This document shows, one piece after another, positions 28,240 through 37,411 of a stretch of DNA of 64,000 bases. Source of the DNA: Ketobacter sp964016105 (GTDB taxonomy: Bacteria > Pseudomonadota > Gammaproteobacteria > Pseudomonadales > Ketobacteraceae); contig CAXHEX010000018.1 in the NCBI GenBank assembly GCA_964016105.1, forward strand, positions 36,609 through 100,608, in the 5' to 3' direction. The position numbers were made by a program, and so were the translations under genes. Position 1 is the first letter of the stretch. Each line of letters begins with the position of its first letter. Under the pieces are notes generated by a model, which was not told the origin of the DNA, searched no databases, and saw only the letters and a list, made by a program, of their open reading frames with translations.

Positions 28240-28366
28240 TTTTGAATCTCCTTGTTGGGGTCAGATAGATAATGAACCCGCAATGTGCATCCAATATGGA
28301 TGAAATGTGCAAAAAATAAGGAAATGTAGGTCGCGGCGCTAAGTTGTTGTTCTCTATTTGTTGTTT

Positions 28367-29041
28367 TCAAAAGCTGTTGTCTTCAAACTTATAACCTGCA
28401 CCATAAACTGAATGGATCAGGTCGTGGCCCGTACTGGCGAGTTTCTTGCGCAGTTTAGTGACATGGGAGTCGATGGTGCGATCGTTAACCACCCGTTGGT
28501 CGTGATAAATCTGGGTCATTAACTGGTCTCGATTAAAGATCCGCCCCGGTGAAGATGACAGGGTCTGTAACAGGCGAAATTCAACCAGGGTAAGGGGAAG
28601 CTCGGTATCGTCCACTTTCACACAAAGACGGTTCTCATCCAGTTGTAAATAGCTGCTTGAAAACGTTTGTTGCGGACTGGTCTGGCATCGTCTTAAAACG
28701 GTTTTGATTCTTGCCACCACTTCCCGGGGACTATAGGGTTTGCAGATGTAGTCGTCTGCCCCCAGCTCCAGTCCCAGCAGGCGATCAATTTCTTCCACTT
28801 TGGCGGTGGTGATTATGATGGGGATTTGACTATCTTTACGCAGTGTTTTGCAGATTTCCAAGCCGTCTACGTTGGGCAGCATCAGGTCCAGCAAAATTAA
28901 ATCCGGTTTAAATTGCGCCACAGCATCCAATACTTCTGCGCCGTCGCCTATCTGACAGGTTTCAAACTGATTGTGATGCAAATAGTCCACTAGAAGTTGA
29001 GCCAAATCTTGCTCGTCTTCAACCACCATAATTTTAGTCAC
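28367..29041 (-). CDS. OmpR-family response regulator (BaeR/RstA-like)
   Basis: 224 residues. Receiver domain with acidic pocket (VVEDEQD), phospho-acceptor Asp52 in LILLDLMLP, and Lys in ICKPYSPREVVARI; C-terminal winged helix (LVEFRLLQTLSSSPGRIFNR; VNDRTIDSHVTKLRKKL). It overlaps the kinase gene by 8 nt. Likely target: the spy-like gene 127 bp downstream (inference). Confidence 0.93.
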   Translation of the reverse strand: MTKIMVVEDEQDLAQLLVDYLHHNQFETCQIGDGAEVLDAVAQFKPDLILLDLMLPNVDGLEICKTLRKDSQIPIIITTAKVEEIDRLLGLELGADDYICKPYSPREVVARIKTVLRRCQTSPQQTFSSSYLQLDENRLCVKVDDTELPLTLVEFRLLQTLSSSPGRIFNRDQLMTQIYHDQRVVNDRTIDSHVTKLRKKLASTGHDLIHSVYGAGYKFEDNSF

Positions 29042-30434
29042 TTGCAGAATGCTCCGATGGTTGTTGTAACGGCAGGCGAACGCTCACCTTGAGCCCACCC
29101 AATGGGCTGGATTCAAACTCCAGGCTACCGTTGTGTGCCAATACGATATTATGACAGAGACTCAGCCCTAGACCGGCTCCTCCAAGGCTGCGATTTCTGG
29201 AGGCGTCGCCACGGTACAGTCTTTCAATTAAATGGGTTTGTTGATCCGCTGGCACGCCTGGGGAGCTGTCTTCTATTTCAAAAATAAAATCTTTTTTCTG
29301 TATGAATGTTTGGACTTTGCAGGTTCCGGGAGCATCGGTGTACTGCAAACTGTTTTGCAATAGATTGGCAAACAATTGAGTGAGTCGTTGTTTATCCGCA
29401 AATAAGGTGTCCTCTGGTTGTAGCCGGTTATCTACGGTAACTTGAATTCCTTTACGTTTAAATTGTTCTTCATAGGGTTGGGTTGCAGCATCCACTACTT
29501 GGTGAATCGGTATGGGCTGTTTGTGGTATTGCAGGGCGCCGATGTCAGACAGGGACAGGGTGTACAGATCATCTATTAATTTGCTCAGGCGTTCAACTTG
29601 CTGCTTTAACCGCTGGTGGGTGGTGGCGTTGTATTGGTGTACCCCATCTTCGATGGACTCCAACTGTGCCCGCAATGTGCTCAATGGCGTGCGTAATTCG
29701 TGAGACACGTCTGCCACTAGTTTGCGTCGCGATTGTTCGCTTTGATCCAGGCATTGGGCCAAATGATTTAAGTGGTTGCCCAAGTCAGTGAGCTCATCAT
29801 TACTTTTTATGGCTACCTTGGCCTGGTAGTTGCCCTGGCTTAGCCCTCGTACGTAGTTAGTAAGCTGGTTCAGCCGGCGCAGTAGCAGGCTGGCCAGGGG
29901 CCAGGCGAATAGCAAAGAAAATACAAGGCAGGTGAGAACAATGTAAATCAGCCCTCGCCCCTGTTGTTTTTGAAAACGCTCTTCTTCGTGATTGAGGCGC
30001 TTTTTTCTTGGCTTTAATCCTATGTAGCCAATGGTGTTCTCACCCTGTTTTAGGGCCATCTCCCTATTTTTGTGGCTTGGTTTATAACGGCCGGCTATGG
30101 GTTTGCGATTTTTATCCAATAGATAAACTCTGGATGCCCCATCCCGGTGATGAGGGGGTGGCCGTTTGCTGAATTGTATTGAATCGGCGTCATTGCTTTG
30201 GGTCAGTAGTTGCCGCAGTCGCCTGGGGTGTTGTTCGAATTCAAGCCAAGTGCCTTTTTCCTCATAGTAGGCTTCCGCCACCGGGGCAATATTTTGTAAT
30301 AGCTGTTGTTGCTTCTCGGAGATGAAGCGGTCCAGTCCCTGCTGAAAGTTCGCTCTCATCAGTATCGCCATGGCAAAGGTTAGTACCAGGCTGTAAACGA
30401 AAAACGTAATAACCAATTTGTTGCGTATGGACAT
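29034..30434 (-). CDS. Sensor histidine kinase (BaeS-like)
   Basis: 466 residues. N-terminal membrane helix (~7-27), periplasmic sensor (~30-160) rich in basic and Pro residues, second helix (~162-184), HAMP, dimerisation domain with His245 in DVSHELRTPLSTLRAQLESI, and catalytic ATPase (LFANLLQNSLQYTD; GGAGLGLSL). ATG 30434 has GGA upstream; a longer frame to 30470 lacks support. First gene of the kinase-regulator-spy-like run. Confidence 0.92.
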   Translation of the reverse strand: MSIRNKLVITFFVYSLVLTFAMAILMRANFQQGLDRFISEKQQQLLQNIAPVAEAYYEEKGTWLEFEQHPRRLRQLLTQSNDADSIQFSKRPPPHHRDGASRVYLLDKNRKPIAGRYKPSHKNREMALKQGENTIGYIGLKPRKKRLNHEEERFQKQQGRGLIYIVLTCLVFSLLFAWPLASLLLRRLNQLTNYVRGLSQGNYQAKVAIKSNDELTDLGNHLNHLAQCLDQSEQSRRKLVADVSHELRTPLSTLRAQLESIEDGVHQYNATTHQRLKQQVERLSKLIDDLYTLSLSDIGALQYHKQPIPIHQVVDAATQPYEEQFKRKGIQVTVDNRLQPEDTLFADKQRLTQLFANLLQNSLQYTDAPGTCKVQTFIQKKDFIFEIEDSSPGVPADQQTHLIERLYRGDASRNRSLGGAGLGLSLCHNIVLAHNGSLEFESSPLGGLKVSVRLPLQQPSEHSASD

Positions 30435-30521
30435 GGGTGGATTCCAAAAGATTTCACACAGTATATCCAAACAATGTGCAAAAACTTTGGAAATGACAGA
30501 CCTGGTGAGGCCTGCCTGCTG

Positions 30522-30836
30522 TTATTGGTTTTGGTAGCGGACCAGATTAGACAGTTTGGGATTTTGTTTCTTGGCGGGACGATAGATCACAGCGATTTTT
30601 CCAATAAGCTGAACCAAATCTGCTTTGGCTTCACTGCACAGGGCAGAAACCAGGGTTTTCAGGTCTTCACGATCCATGGCGCTTACCTTCACTTTAATCA
30701 GCTCGTGATCTTCCAGAGCCCGATTGAGTTCGGTCAGTACACCTTCGCTGAGGCCGTTCTCGGATAGCATTACAACCGGTTTTAAGTGGTGGGCAAGCTT
30801 GCGGAAGTGCTTTTTTTGATCTTGGGTTAGGGCCAT
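30522..30836 (-). CDS. yhbY: CRM-domain RNA-binding protein YhbY
   Basis: 104 residues. Single CRM domain: LTQDQKKHFRKLAHHLKPVV, then ALEDHELIKVKV and GKIAVIYRPAKKQ. YhbY associates with pre-50S ribosomal subunits. Divergent from rlmE, as in most gammaproteobacteria. Confidence 0.95.
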   Translation of the reverse strand: MALTQDQKKHFRKLAHHLKPVVMLSENGLSEGVLTELNRALEDHELIKVKVSAMDREDLKTLVSALCSEAKADLVQLIGKIAVIYRPAKKQNPKLSNLVRYQNQ

Positions 30837-31004
30837 ATCTGTATTCCTGCTCGCGTTTCAGTCTGTGGCGAGTTGTAAAAGGGCGCGTATTGTAGAGCAG
30901 CTGCAGATAAGTGTATACAGATTTGGTAAAGGACTCGCGGTAGTTCTGGGCTTAAGGCAGAATAGTGTCTCATACATACAGACGGGTTCAGTGGCAGGTG
31001 CATT

Positions 31005-31628
31005 TTGTCCAGGTCTAAATCCAGCGGCAGCTGGCTGCGTGAGCACTTTGACGATGCTTACGTTAAAAAAGCAAAAGAGCAGGGGTGGCGTTCCCGTGCT
31101 GCTTATAAGTTATTGGAAATTCAAGAAAAAGACCGTTTGATCCGGCCAGGAATGACGGTGCTTGATTTAGGTGCCGCCCCCGGTGGCTGGTCCCAGGTGG
31201 CCGCCTCTTTGGCGGGGGACAATGGTTTGGTGATTGCGTCGGATATTCTCGAAATGGATCCCATTGCGGGGGTAGAGTTTTTACAGGGGGATTTCCGTGA
31301 GGATCAGGTCTATGAACAACTGCTTGAAATTATTAACAATCGCCCCGTAGGCCTTGTAATTTCCGATATGGCCCCCAATATGAGTGGAATGAACGCCGTG
31401 GATCAGCCCCGCGCCATGTATCTGGCGGAGCTGGCTCTGGATATGGCGGAACAGGTTTTGGATAGAAACGGCAACTTTCTGGTCAAAGTGTTTCAGGGCG
31501 AGGGCTTTGATCAATACCGCCAAAGGCTACAGCAAAATTTCGGCAAATTGATCACCCGGAAGCCCGATGCCTCACGGGCGCGCTCCAAAGAAGTGTATCT
31601 TCTTGCGAAAGGTTTTCATGGATCGTGA
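31005..31628 (+). CDS. rlmE: 23S rRNA 2'-O-ribose U2552 methyltransferase RlmE (FtsJ)
   Basis: 207 residues from a TTG start. SAM motif VLDLGAAPGGWSQVA, and the K-D-K-E tetrad residues in RAAYKL, SDMAPNMSG, FLVKVFQGEG and SKEVYLLA. The start TTG 31005 gives the conserved basic N-terminus MSRSKSSGSWLREHF and follows GGCAGG. Methylates U2552 of 23S rRNA in the late 50S subunit. Confidence 0.96.
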   Translation: MSRSKSSGSWLREHFDDAYVKKAKEQGWRSRAAYKLLEIQEKDRLIRPGMTVLDLGAAPGGWSQVAASLAGDNGLVIASDILEMDPIAGVEFLQGDFREDQVYEQLLEIINNRPVGLVISDMAPNMSGMNAVDQPRAMYLAELALDMAEQVLDRNGNFLVKVFQGEGFDQYRQRLQQNFGKLITRKPDASRARSKEVYLLAKGFHGS

Positions 31629-31746
31629 CAGGATTCCGGCGAAATGTGGTGTATAGCGCTATTGTGTAGTAATGTAGAGCGAAGCGTCTTTGTTTAACAG
31701 TATTGTCATCTGCTGACCCAGGTGCGCAAATTGAGAGGGTAAACCC

Positions 31747-33681
31747 TTGAACGATATGGCAAAAAACCTCATTTTATGGGTTGTTATAGCGATAGTGCTA
31801 CTGTCGGTTTTCAATAACTTCAGTTCCCAGTCGGGTTCGCAGCCCATACCGTATTCGCAGTTTATTGAATTTGTGGAATCCGGTCAGATTGACGAGGTGG
31901 AAGTGGACGGCTCCGTTATCAGCGGTAAAACCGTTGCAAACGAGAAGTTCGAGACAGTTCTGCCCCCCATCGCCGACATCGATCTGATGCCCACTTTGCT
32001 TAAAAATAATGTGGCCATCATCGGCCGGGCACCAGAAAAGCAGAGCTTGTGGGCGCAGCTGCTAGTGGCTTGTTTCCCCATTCTATTGATCGTTGCCATT
32101 TTCATGTTCTTTATGCGCCAGATGCAGGGCGGTGGCGGCGGTCGTGGTGGCCCCATGACCTTTGGCAAGAGTCGGGCACGCTTGTTGAGCGAAGATCAGA
32201 TAAAAACCACATTTGCTGACGTTGCTGGCTGTGATGAAGCTAAAGACGAAGTGCAGGAGTTGGTGGAGTTCCTACGTGATCCCGGTAAATTCCAGCGATT
32301 GGGCGGCAAGATTCCCCGCGGCGTATTAATGGTGGGGCCTCCAGGTACCGGTAAAACGTTATTGGCTAAAGCCATTGCCGGTGAAGCCAAGGTGCCTTTC
32401 TTTACGATATCGGGTTCTGATTTTGTTGAGATGTTCGTAGGTGTGGGTGCTTCCCGTGTGCGAGACATGTTTGAGCAAGCCAAGAAGCAAGCACCCTGTA
32501 TTGTATTTATTGATGAGATCGACGCTGTTGGTCGTTCCCGTGGTGCCGGCCTGGGTGGTGGTCACGATGAGCGTGAGCAAACCTTGAACCAGTTGTTGGT
32601 GGAAATGGACGGATTCGAGGCCAACGACGGCGTAATCGTGATTGCGGCCACCAACCGTCCCGACGTGCTGGATTCCGCTTTGTTGCGCCCCGGCCGATTC
32701 GACCGTCAGGTGGTGGTATCCGCTCCGGACATTCGTGGTCGCGAGCAGATCTTGAAAGTGCATATGCGTAAGGTGCCTTTGGGTGATGATGTGGATGCAA
32801 AAACCATTGCCCGTGGCACGCCCGGTTTCTCCGGTGCGGATTTGGCTAACTTAGTGAACGAAGCTTCTCTATTTGCGGCTCGCGCCAGTAAGCGTGTGGT
32901 GGACATGGAAGAGTTTGAAAAAGCCAAAGATAAAATTCTGATGGGTGCCGAGCGTAAGAGCATGGTGATGTCAGAGAAAGAGAAACTGAATACCGCTTAT
33001 CATGAGGCGGGCCACGCTATTGTGGGCCGTTTGGTGCCGGAACATGACCCTGTCTATAAGGTGAGCGTTATACCCCGTGGACGGGCTTTGGGTGTCACCA
33101 TGTATCTTCCGGAAGAAGATAAGTACAGCCAGAGCAAGCGCGCTTTGGAGAGCATGGTGTGTTCATTGTTCGGTGGCCGCATAGCAGAAGAGATCACCCT
33201 GGGCAAAGATGGCGTTACCACAGGCGCTTCCAACGATATTCATCGGGCCACAGAAATTGCCCGTAACATGGTAACCAAGTGGGGCTTGTCCGAGCGCTTG
33301 GGTCCGTTGAGCTACGAAGAAGATGAGGGCGAGGTTTTTCTTGGCCGTCAGTACAACCAGCGCCGTCATGTTTCTGAGCAAACAGCAAAAGAAATAGACA
33401 GTGAAGCTCGCAAAATTATCGACGAGTGTTACGGTCGTGCCCAAACCATTCTGGAAGAAAACATGGACAAATTGCATGCGATGGCCCAAGCCTTGATGCA
33501 ATACGAAACCATCGACTCAGACCAGATTGATGACATCATGGAAGGGCGAACCGTACGCCCACCCAAAGATTGGAATGACTCCAACGATGGGCCAAGTGGC
33601 GGTAGTCCTGCTGCTGATGTGACTCCAACAAAAGACGACGGTGCCAAGGGTTCGATTGGTGGCCCTGCCAACACCCACTAA
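31747..33681 (+). CDS. ftsH: ATP-dependent membrane zinc protease FtsH
   Basis: 644 residues. Two N-terminal membrane helices enclose a periplasmic domain; AAA module with Walker A GPPGTGKT and Walker B FIDEID; SRH arginines; zinc site HEAGH. TTG 31747 is favoured because GAGAGGG lies 7 nt upstream. ATG 31756 is the alternative and would begin MAKNLILW. FtsH degrades RpoH and LpxC among others. It follows rlmE as in E. coli. Confidence 0.97.
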   Translation: MNDMAKNLILWVVIAIVLLSVFNNFSSQSGSQPIPYSQFIEFVESGQIDEVEVDGSVISGKTVANEKFETVLPPIADIDLMPTLLKNNVAIIGRAPEKQSLWAQLLVACFPILLIVAIFMFFMRQMQGGGGGRGGPMTFGKSRARLLSEDQIKTTFADVAGCDEAKDEVQELVEFLRDPGKFQRLGGKIPRGVLMVGPPGTGKTLLAKAIAGEAKVPFFTISGSDFVEMFVGVGASRVRDMFEQAKKQAPCIVFIDEIDAVGRSRGAGLGGGHDEREQTLNQLLVEMDGFEANDGVIVIAATNRPDVLDSALLRPGRFDRQVVVSAPDIRGREQILKVHMRKVPLGDDVDAKTIARGTPGFSGADLANLVNEASLFAARASKRVVDMEEFEKAKDKILMGAERKSMVMSEKEKLNTAYHEAGHAIVGRLVPEHDPVYKVSVIPRGRALGVTMYLPEEDKYSQSKRALESMVCSLFGGRIAEEITLGKDGVTTGASNDIHRATEIARNMVTKWGLSERLGPLSYEEDEGEVFLGRQYNQRRHVSEQTAKEIDSEARKIIDECYGRAQTILEENMDKLHAMAQALMQYETIDSDQIDDIMEGRTVRPPKDWNDSNDGPSGGSPAADVTPTKDDGAKGSIGGPANTH

Positions 33682-33693
33682 GATTTCAATTGA

Positions 33694-34533
33694 ATGCCCA
33701 AGCTTCAATTGAAGTGCGGTGACCGCCTGCTTGATCTAAGTCGCCCCCAGATAATGGGGGTGCTCAATGTGACCCCCGATTCGTTTTCCGACGGGGGTCA
33801 ATTCGTTTCTGCCCAATCCGCTTTGAACCACGCCGAAAAAATGGTGGCCGAAGGTGCTGCTATCATTGATGTGGGTGGCGAGTCCACTCGTCCAGGTGCT
33901 GATCCCGTATCCGTGGAGCAGGAGCTGGAGAGGGTGGTGCCAGTGGTGGAAGCCCTGGCTGGGCGGGTTGATGCTGTGATATCCGTTGACACATCCACTC
34001 CCCAGGTGATGGCGCAGTCTGCGGCGGCTGGGGCTGGCCTGATCAATGATGTGCGGGCGCTGAAACGCCCGGGTGCCATGGAAGCGGCTTTACTCACCCA
34101 GTTACCCGTTTGTTTAATGCACATGCAGGGCCAGCCGCAATCCATGCAGGACAACCCGTCCTATAGTAGTGTCGTGGATGAGGTTTTTGGCTTTTTTGAA
34201 GCAAGAGTGGCAGAATGCGCAGCCGCTGGATTCCCCCGGGAGCGCCTGTTATTGGACCCTGGCTTTGGATTTGGCAAGACACTGGATCACAACCTCGGTT
34301 TGCTAAAGCACCTTTCCCGATTTAAACAACTGGATTTACCCATCCTTGTGGGCATGTCGCGCAAATCCATGATCGGAAACATCCTCCATAAGCCGGTGGA
34401 AAAGCGATTGTACGGCAGTGTGGCTGCGGCATTGATCGCCGCCGGCAACGGAGCAAATATTATTCGGGTGCATGATGTTGAAGCCACTGTCGATGCGCTA
34501 AAGGTGCAGCAAGCCGTGTATGAAACTCCCTAG
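33694..34533 (+). CDS. folP: Dihydropteroate synthase
   Basis: 279 residues, TIM barrel. Pterin/pABA motifs: IMGVLNVTPDSFSDGG, DVGGESTRPGAD, DPGFGFGKTLDHN and MSRKSMIGN. Joins pABA to dihydropterin in folate synthesis and is the sulfonamide target. Follows ftsH by 12 bp. Confidence 0.98.
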   Translation: MPKLQLKCGDRLLDLSRPQIMGVLNVTPDSFSDGGQFVSAQSALNHAEKMVAEGAAIIDVGGESTRPGADPVSVEQELERVVPVVEALAGRVDAVISVDTSTPQVMAQSAAAGAGLINDVRALKRPGAMEAALLTQLPVCLMHMQGQPQSMQDNPSYSSVVDEVFGFFEARVAECAAAGFPRERLLLDPGFGFGKTLDHNLGLLKHLSRFKQLDLPILVGMSRKSMIGNILHKPVEKRLYGSVAAALIAAGNGANIIRVHDVEATVDALKVQQAVYETP

Positions 34534-34545
34534 TAAGGAAAGAGA

Positions 34546-35889
34546 ATGACGAAACGCTATTTTGGAACTGATGGTATTCGTGGCAGCGTGGGACAAGGCG
34601 CTATCACACCCGAGTTTATGCTCAAGTTAGGCTGGGCAGCGGGTAAGGTGTTCGCAAAGGGTGAAGGCCGCCAGAAAATCTTAATTGGCAAAGACACTCG
34701 CATATCCGGTTATATGTTTGAGTCCGCGTTGGAGGCAGGGTTGTCTGCGGCGGGTGTGGATGTGATGCTGCTGGGCCCCATGCCCACACCGGCTATAGCG
34801 TATCTTACCCGTACCTTTCGGGCCGCAGCCGGTATTGTGATCAGCGCTTCCCATAACCCTTATTTTGACAATGGCATCAAATTTTTCTGCACAGAAGGTA
34901 TGAAGCTGCCCGACGAGGTTGAGTTGGCCATTGAAGAGCAAATGGACTCGGTGATGGATACCGTGCCTTCGGATCTCATTGGTAAAACGCGAAAGTTGGA
35001 AGATGCGCGAGGCCGATACATTGAGTTTTGTAAGGGCACCTTTCCCCGTAATTTGTCTCTCCACGGTCTGCGAATCGTGGTGGATTGCGGTAACGGCGCA
35101 ACCTATGCCATCGGCCCCGCTGTATTTGAAGAGCTTGGTGCTGAAGTAGTCCCCATTGGCGTATCTCCGGATGGTCTTAATATTAACCTCAACTGCGGCT
35201 CCACCCATCCCGAAAATCTACAGAGCAAAGTTCGGGAATTGCGGGCGGATCTGGGTATAGGGTTCGATGGCGACGGTGATCGCGTGGTAATGGTGGATGG
35301 TGAAGGCGAGCTGGTGGATGGTGACGAGCTGCTTTACATAATTGCCCGAGGTCGCCATCTGGCGGACCGTCTCCATGGCGGCGTTGTGGGCACCCTGATG
35401 AGTAACTACGGCCTTGAGTTGGCCCTGAAGGAGATGGGGGTGGAGTTTGTGCGTGCCAAGGTGGGTGACCGCTATGTAATGGAGCAGTTGTCTCTATACG
35501 ATTGGAAGTTGGGTGGAGAATCCTCCGGTCACATCGTGTGTTTAGACAAAACCAGCACCGGTGATGGCATAGTCTCAGCGCTCCAGGTGCTCAGTGCCAT
35601 GGTTTCCCAGGGCAAGAGCCTGCACCAGGTTAAGCAGGGGATGACCAAGCTGCCCCAAACCATGATTAACGTGCGTCTTCCCGAGAAAAGGGAAGTGGTG
35701 AGTATTCCCCAAGTGCAGGATGCCGTAAAAACCGTTGAAGAGGTGTTGCAGGGGCGTGGCCGGGTGCTGTTGCGACCTTCTGGCACAGAACCCCTGATTA
35801 GGGTAATGGTGGAAGGGGATGATGCCAAAGAAGTGGCTGAGCTATGCCAGCAGATTGCTGATGTGGTGGAGCAGGCCATTCAAGCCTGA
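34546..35889 (+). CDS. glmM: Phosphoglucosamine mutase
   Basis: 447 residues. Phosphoserine loop ISASHNPYFDNGIKFF, metal loop FDGDGDRV, sugar-binding GGESSGHI, and phosphate-binding RPSGTEPLIRVM. Converts glucosamine-6-P to glucosamine-1-P for peptidoglycan and LPS precursors. AAGGAAAGAG precedes ATG 34546. Confidence 0.98.
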   Translation: MTKRYFGTDGIRGSVGQGAITPEFMLKLGWAAGKVFAKGEGRQKILIGKDTRISGYMFESALEAGLSAAGVDVMLLGPMPTPAIAYLTRTFRAAAGIVISASHNPYFDNGIKFFCTEGMKLPDEVELAIEEQMDSVMDTVPSDLIGKTRKLEDARGRYIEFCKGTFPRNLSLHGLRIVVDCGNGATYAIGPAVFEELGAEVVPIGVSPDGLNINLNCGSTHPENLQSKVRELRADLGIGFDGDGDRVVMVDGEGELVDGDELLYIIARGRHLADRLHGGVVGTLMSNYGLELALKEMGVEFVRAKVGDRYVMEQLSLYDWKLGGESSGHIVCLDKTSTGDGIVSALQVLSAMVSQGKSLHQVKQGMTKLPQTMINVRLPEKREVVSIPQVQDAVKTVEEVLQGRGRVLLRPSGTEPLIRVMVEGDDAKEVAELCQQIADVVEQAIQA

Positions 35890-35924
35890 TCTTGTATGTT
35901 GACATCTTCTTCGATAACATTGCC

Positions 35925-35943
35925 GCCTCTCAGAATTAGAGGC
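35925..35943 (+). promoter_or_regulatory. Hairpin masking the tpiA ribosome-binding site
   Basis: GCCTCT (35925-35930) pairs with AGAGGC (35938-35943). The 3' arm contains AGAGG, the only ribosome-site-like sequence before the tpiA ATG at 35953. Folding would hide it, so translation may depend on unfolding or upstream ribosomes (inference). Confidence 0.45.
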
Positions 35944-35952
35944 TAATTTCCC

Positions 35953-36702
35953 ATGCGCACACCTATCGTGGCCGGTAACTGGAAAATGAACGGAAGCCAG
36001 GCTTCAATTGAGCAATTGTTAGCTGGGTTAAAGGCAGGGCTTTCCCAGGGCAAAGCAGAAGTGCTGGTTTGTTCGCCTTACCCCTACCTGGCACAGGTAA
36101 GTGGCCTGCTTGAGGCAAGTTTCATTTCCTGGGGTGCCCAAAATGCCAGCCAGCATGAGTCCGGCGCCTATACCGGCGAAGTTTCCGTGGCCATGCTGAA
36201 AGAATTCGGTTGCAGCTACGTGATATTGGGGCACTCAGAAAGAAGAGCTTTGTACCTTGAAACCGATGAGCAAATTGCAGACAAGTTCTGTGCGGCTCAG
36301 GCGGGTGGGCTGACTCCCATACTGTGTGTGGGTGAAACCCTGGAGCAGCGGGAAGCCGGGCAAACTCTTGAGGTGGTGGCAAGCCAGTTGATGGCTGTTG
36401 TGGATAAGGCAGGAATACAAGCGTTTTCAAAGGCTGTAGTGGCCTACGAGCCTGTATGGGCCATCGGTACCGGGTTAACTGCCACGCCAGATCAGGCCCA
36501 GGAAGTTCATAAGGCCCTGCGAGAAAAATTGGCGGAAAAAGATGGCGCTATAGCCGACGCTATTTCCATTCTTTATGGGGGCAGCGTGAAGGCCGATAAT
36601 GCAGCCACATTGTTCGCTTGCCCAGATATTGATGGTGGCTTAATAGGTGGCGCTTCACTGAAGCCAGAACAATTTATTGCGATCTGCCAAGCGGCAGGAT
36701 GA
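35953..36702 (+). CDS. tpiA: Triosephosphate isomerase
   Basis: 249 residues. NWKMNGS (catalytic Asn/Lys), ILGHSERR (His), VAYEPVWAIGTG (catalytic Glu and flexible loop), and phosphate-binding LYGGSVKADNA plus GGLIGGASL. Interconverts DHAP and GAP in glycolysis and gluconeogenesis. Confidence 0.99.
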   Translation: MRTPIVAGNWKMNGSQASIEQLLAGLKAGLSQGKAEVLVCSPYPYLAQVSGLLEASFISWGAQNASQHESGAYTGEVSVAMLKEFGCSYVILGHSERRALYLETDEQIADKFCAAQAGGLTPILCVGETLEQREAGQTLEVVASQLMAVVDKAGIQAFSKAVVAYEPVWAIGTGLTATPDQAQEVHKALREKLAEKDGAIADAISILYGGSVKADNAATLFACPDIDGGLIGGASLKPEQFIAICQAAG

Positions 36703-36715
36703 TTAGGAAACAAGC

Positions 36716-37216
36716 ATGTTCGATACAGTAGAAACGGTTTTGTTGATTGCCCTGGTAGTCATCTCCCTGGCTCTGATTGGGTTGGTGTTAATCCAGCAGG
36801 GCAAAGGTGCCGATGCCGGTGCGTCTTTCGGTGGCGGTGGCTCCCAAACCGTATTTGGTGGTGCCGGGTCGGGTAACTTTCTTACCAAATCGTCCTGGAC
36901 CTTGGCGGCGGCCTTTTTTGTGATTTGCGTGGCGTTGGCGTACATCGCCAGGGATAAGGCCAGTGGTGGTAGCGGTATTAATTTTGAAGAAACGCCTGTG
37001 GTGCAGGAAGAATTGGTTGCGCCAACAGATGTGCCTCAGCTCGAGGATGCAGCACCAGCACAATCCGACGTGCCGTCCGTAGAGGATGATGTGCCTGCTG
37101 TGGTGGAAGAAGCTGAACAGGCTGCGGAGGCCGCTTTGAATGAAGCGGAGCAGGCGGTGGAAGGAGAATCTTCAACGGAATCCGTGTCAGAGCAAGAAGA
37201 CACCGGGAACAATTAA
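36716..37216 (+). CDS. secG: Preprotein translocase subunit SecG
   Basis: 166 residues. Two membrane helices around a Gly-rich loop (GKGADAGASFGGGGSQTVFG), the hallmark of SecG. The C-terminal ~70 residues are a very acidic Glu/Ala/Ser-rich tail, making it clearly longer than the ~110 residues of E. coli SecG. The following tRNA-Leu(GAG) is a conserved neighbour. Confidence 0.96.
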   Translation: MFDTVETVLLIALVVISLALIGLVLIQQGKGADAGASFGGGGSQTVFGGAGSGNFLTKSSWTLAAAFFVICVALAYIARDKASGGSGINFEETPVVQEELVAPTDVPQLEDAAPAQSDVPSVEDDVPAVVEEAEQAAEAALNEAEQAVEGESSTESVSEQEDTGNN

Positions 37217-37290
37217 AATTTGCCTGAGGTGCCAGAAGTCAAAAATAAGCTGGATCACCTCGGGAATATTGGGTAAATTACCCGTCCCCT

Positions 37291-37377
37291 GCCGAAGTGG
37301 TGAAATTGGTAGACACGCTATCTTGAGGGGGTAGTGGCCTAACGGTCGTGCCGGTTCAAGTCCGGCCTTCGGCACCA
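37291..37377 (+). tRNA. tRNA-Leu (anticodon GAG)
   Basis: 87 nt with encoded CCA. Acceptor GCCGAAG/CTTCGGC, anticodon stem CTATC/GGTAG with loop TTGAGGG (anticodon GAG), long variable arm, T-arm CCGGTTCAAGTCCGG. In the same place after secG as E. coli leuU. Confidence 0.97.
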
Positions 37378-37411
37378 AATTTCAAAACAGTTCCTATATA
37401 AAGCTGCGCTA

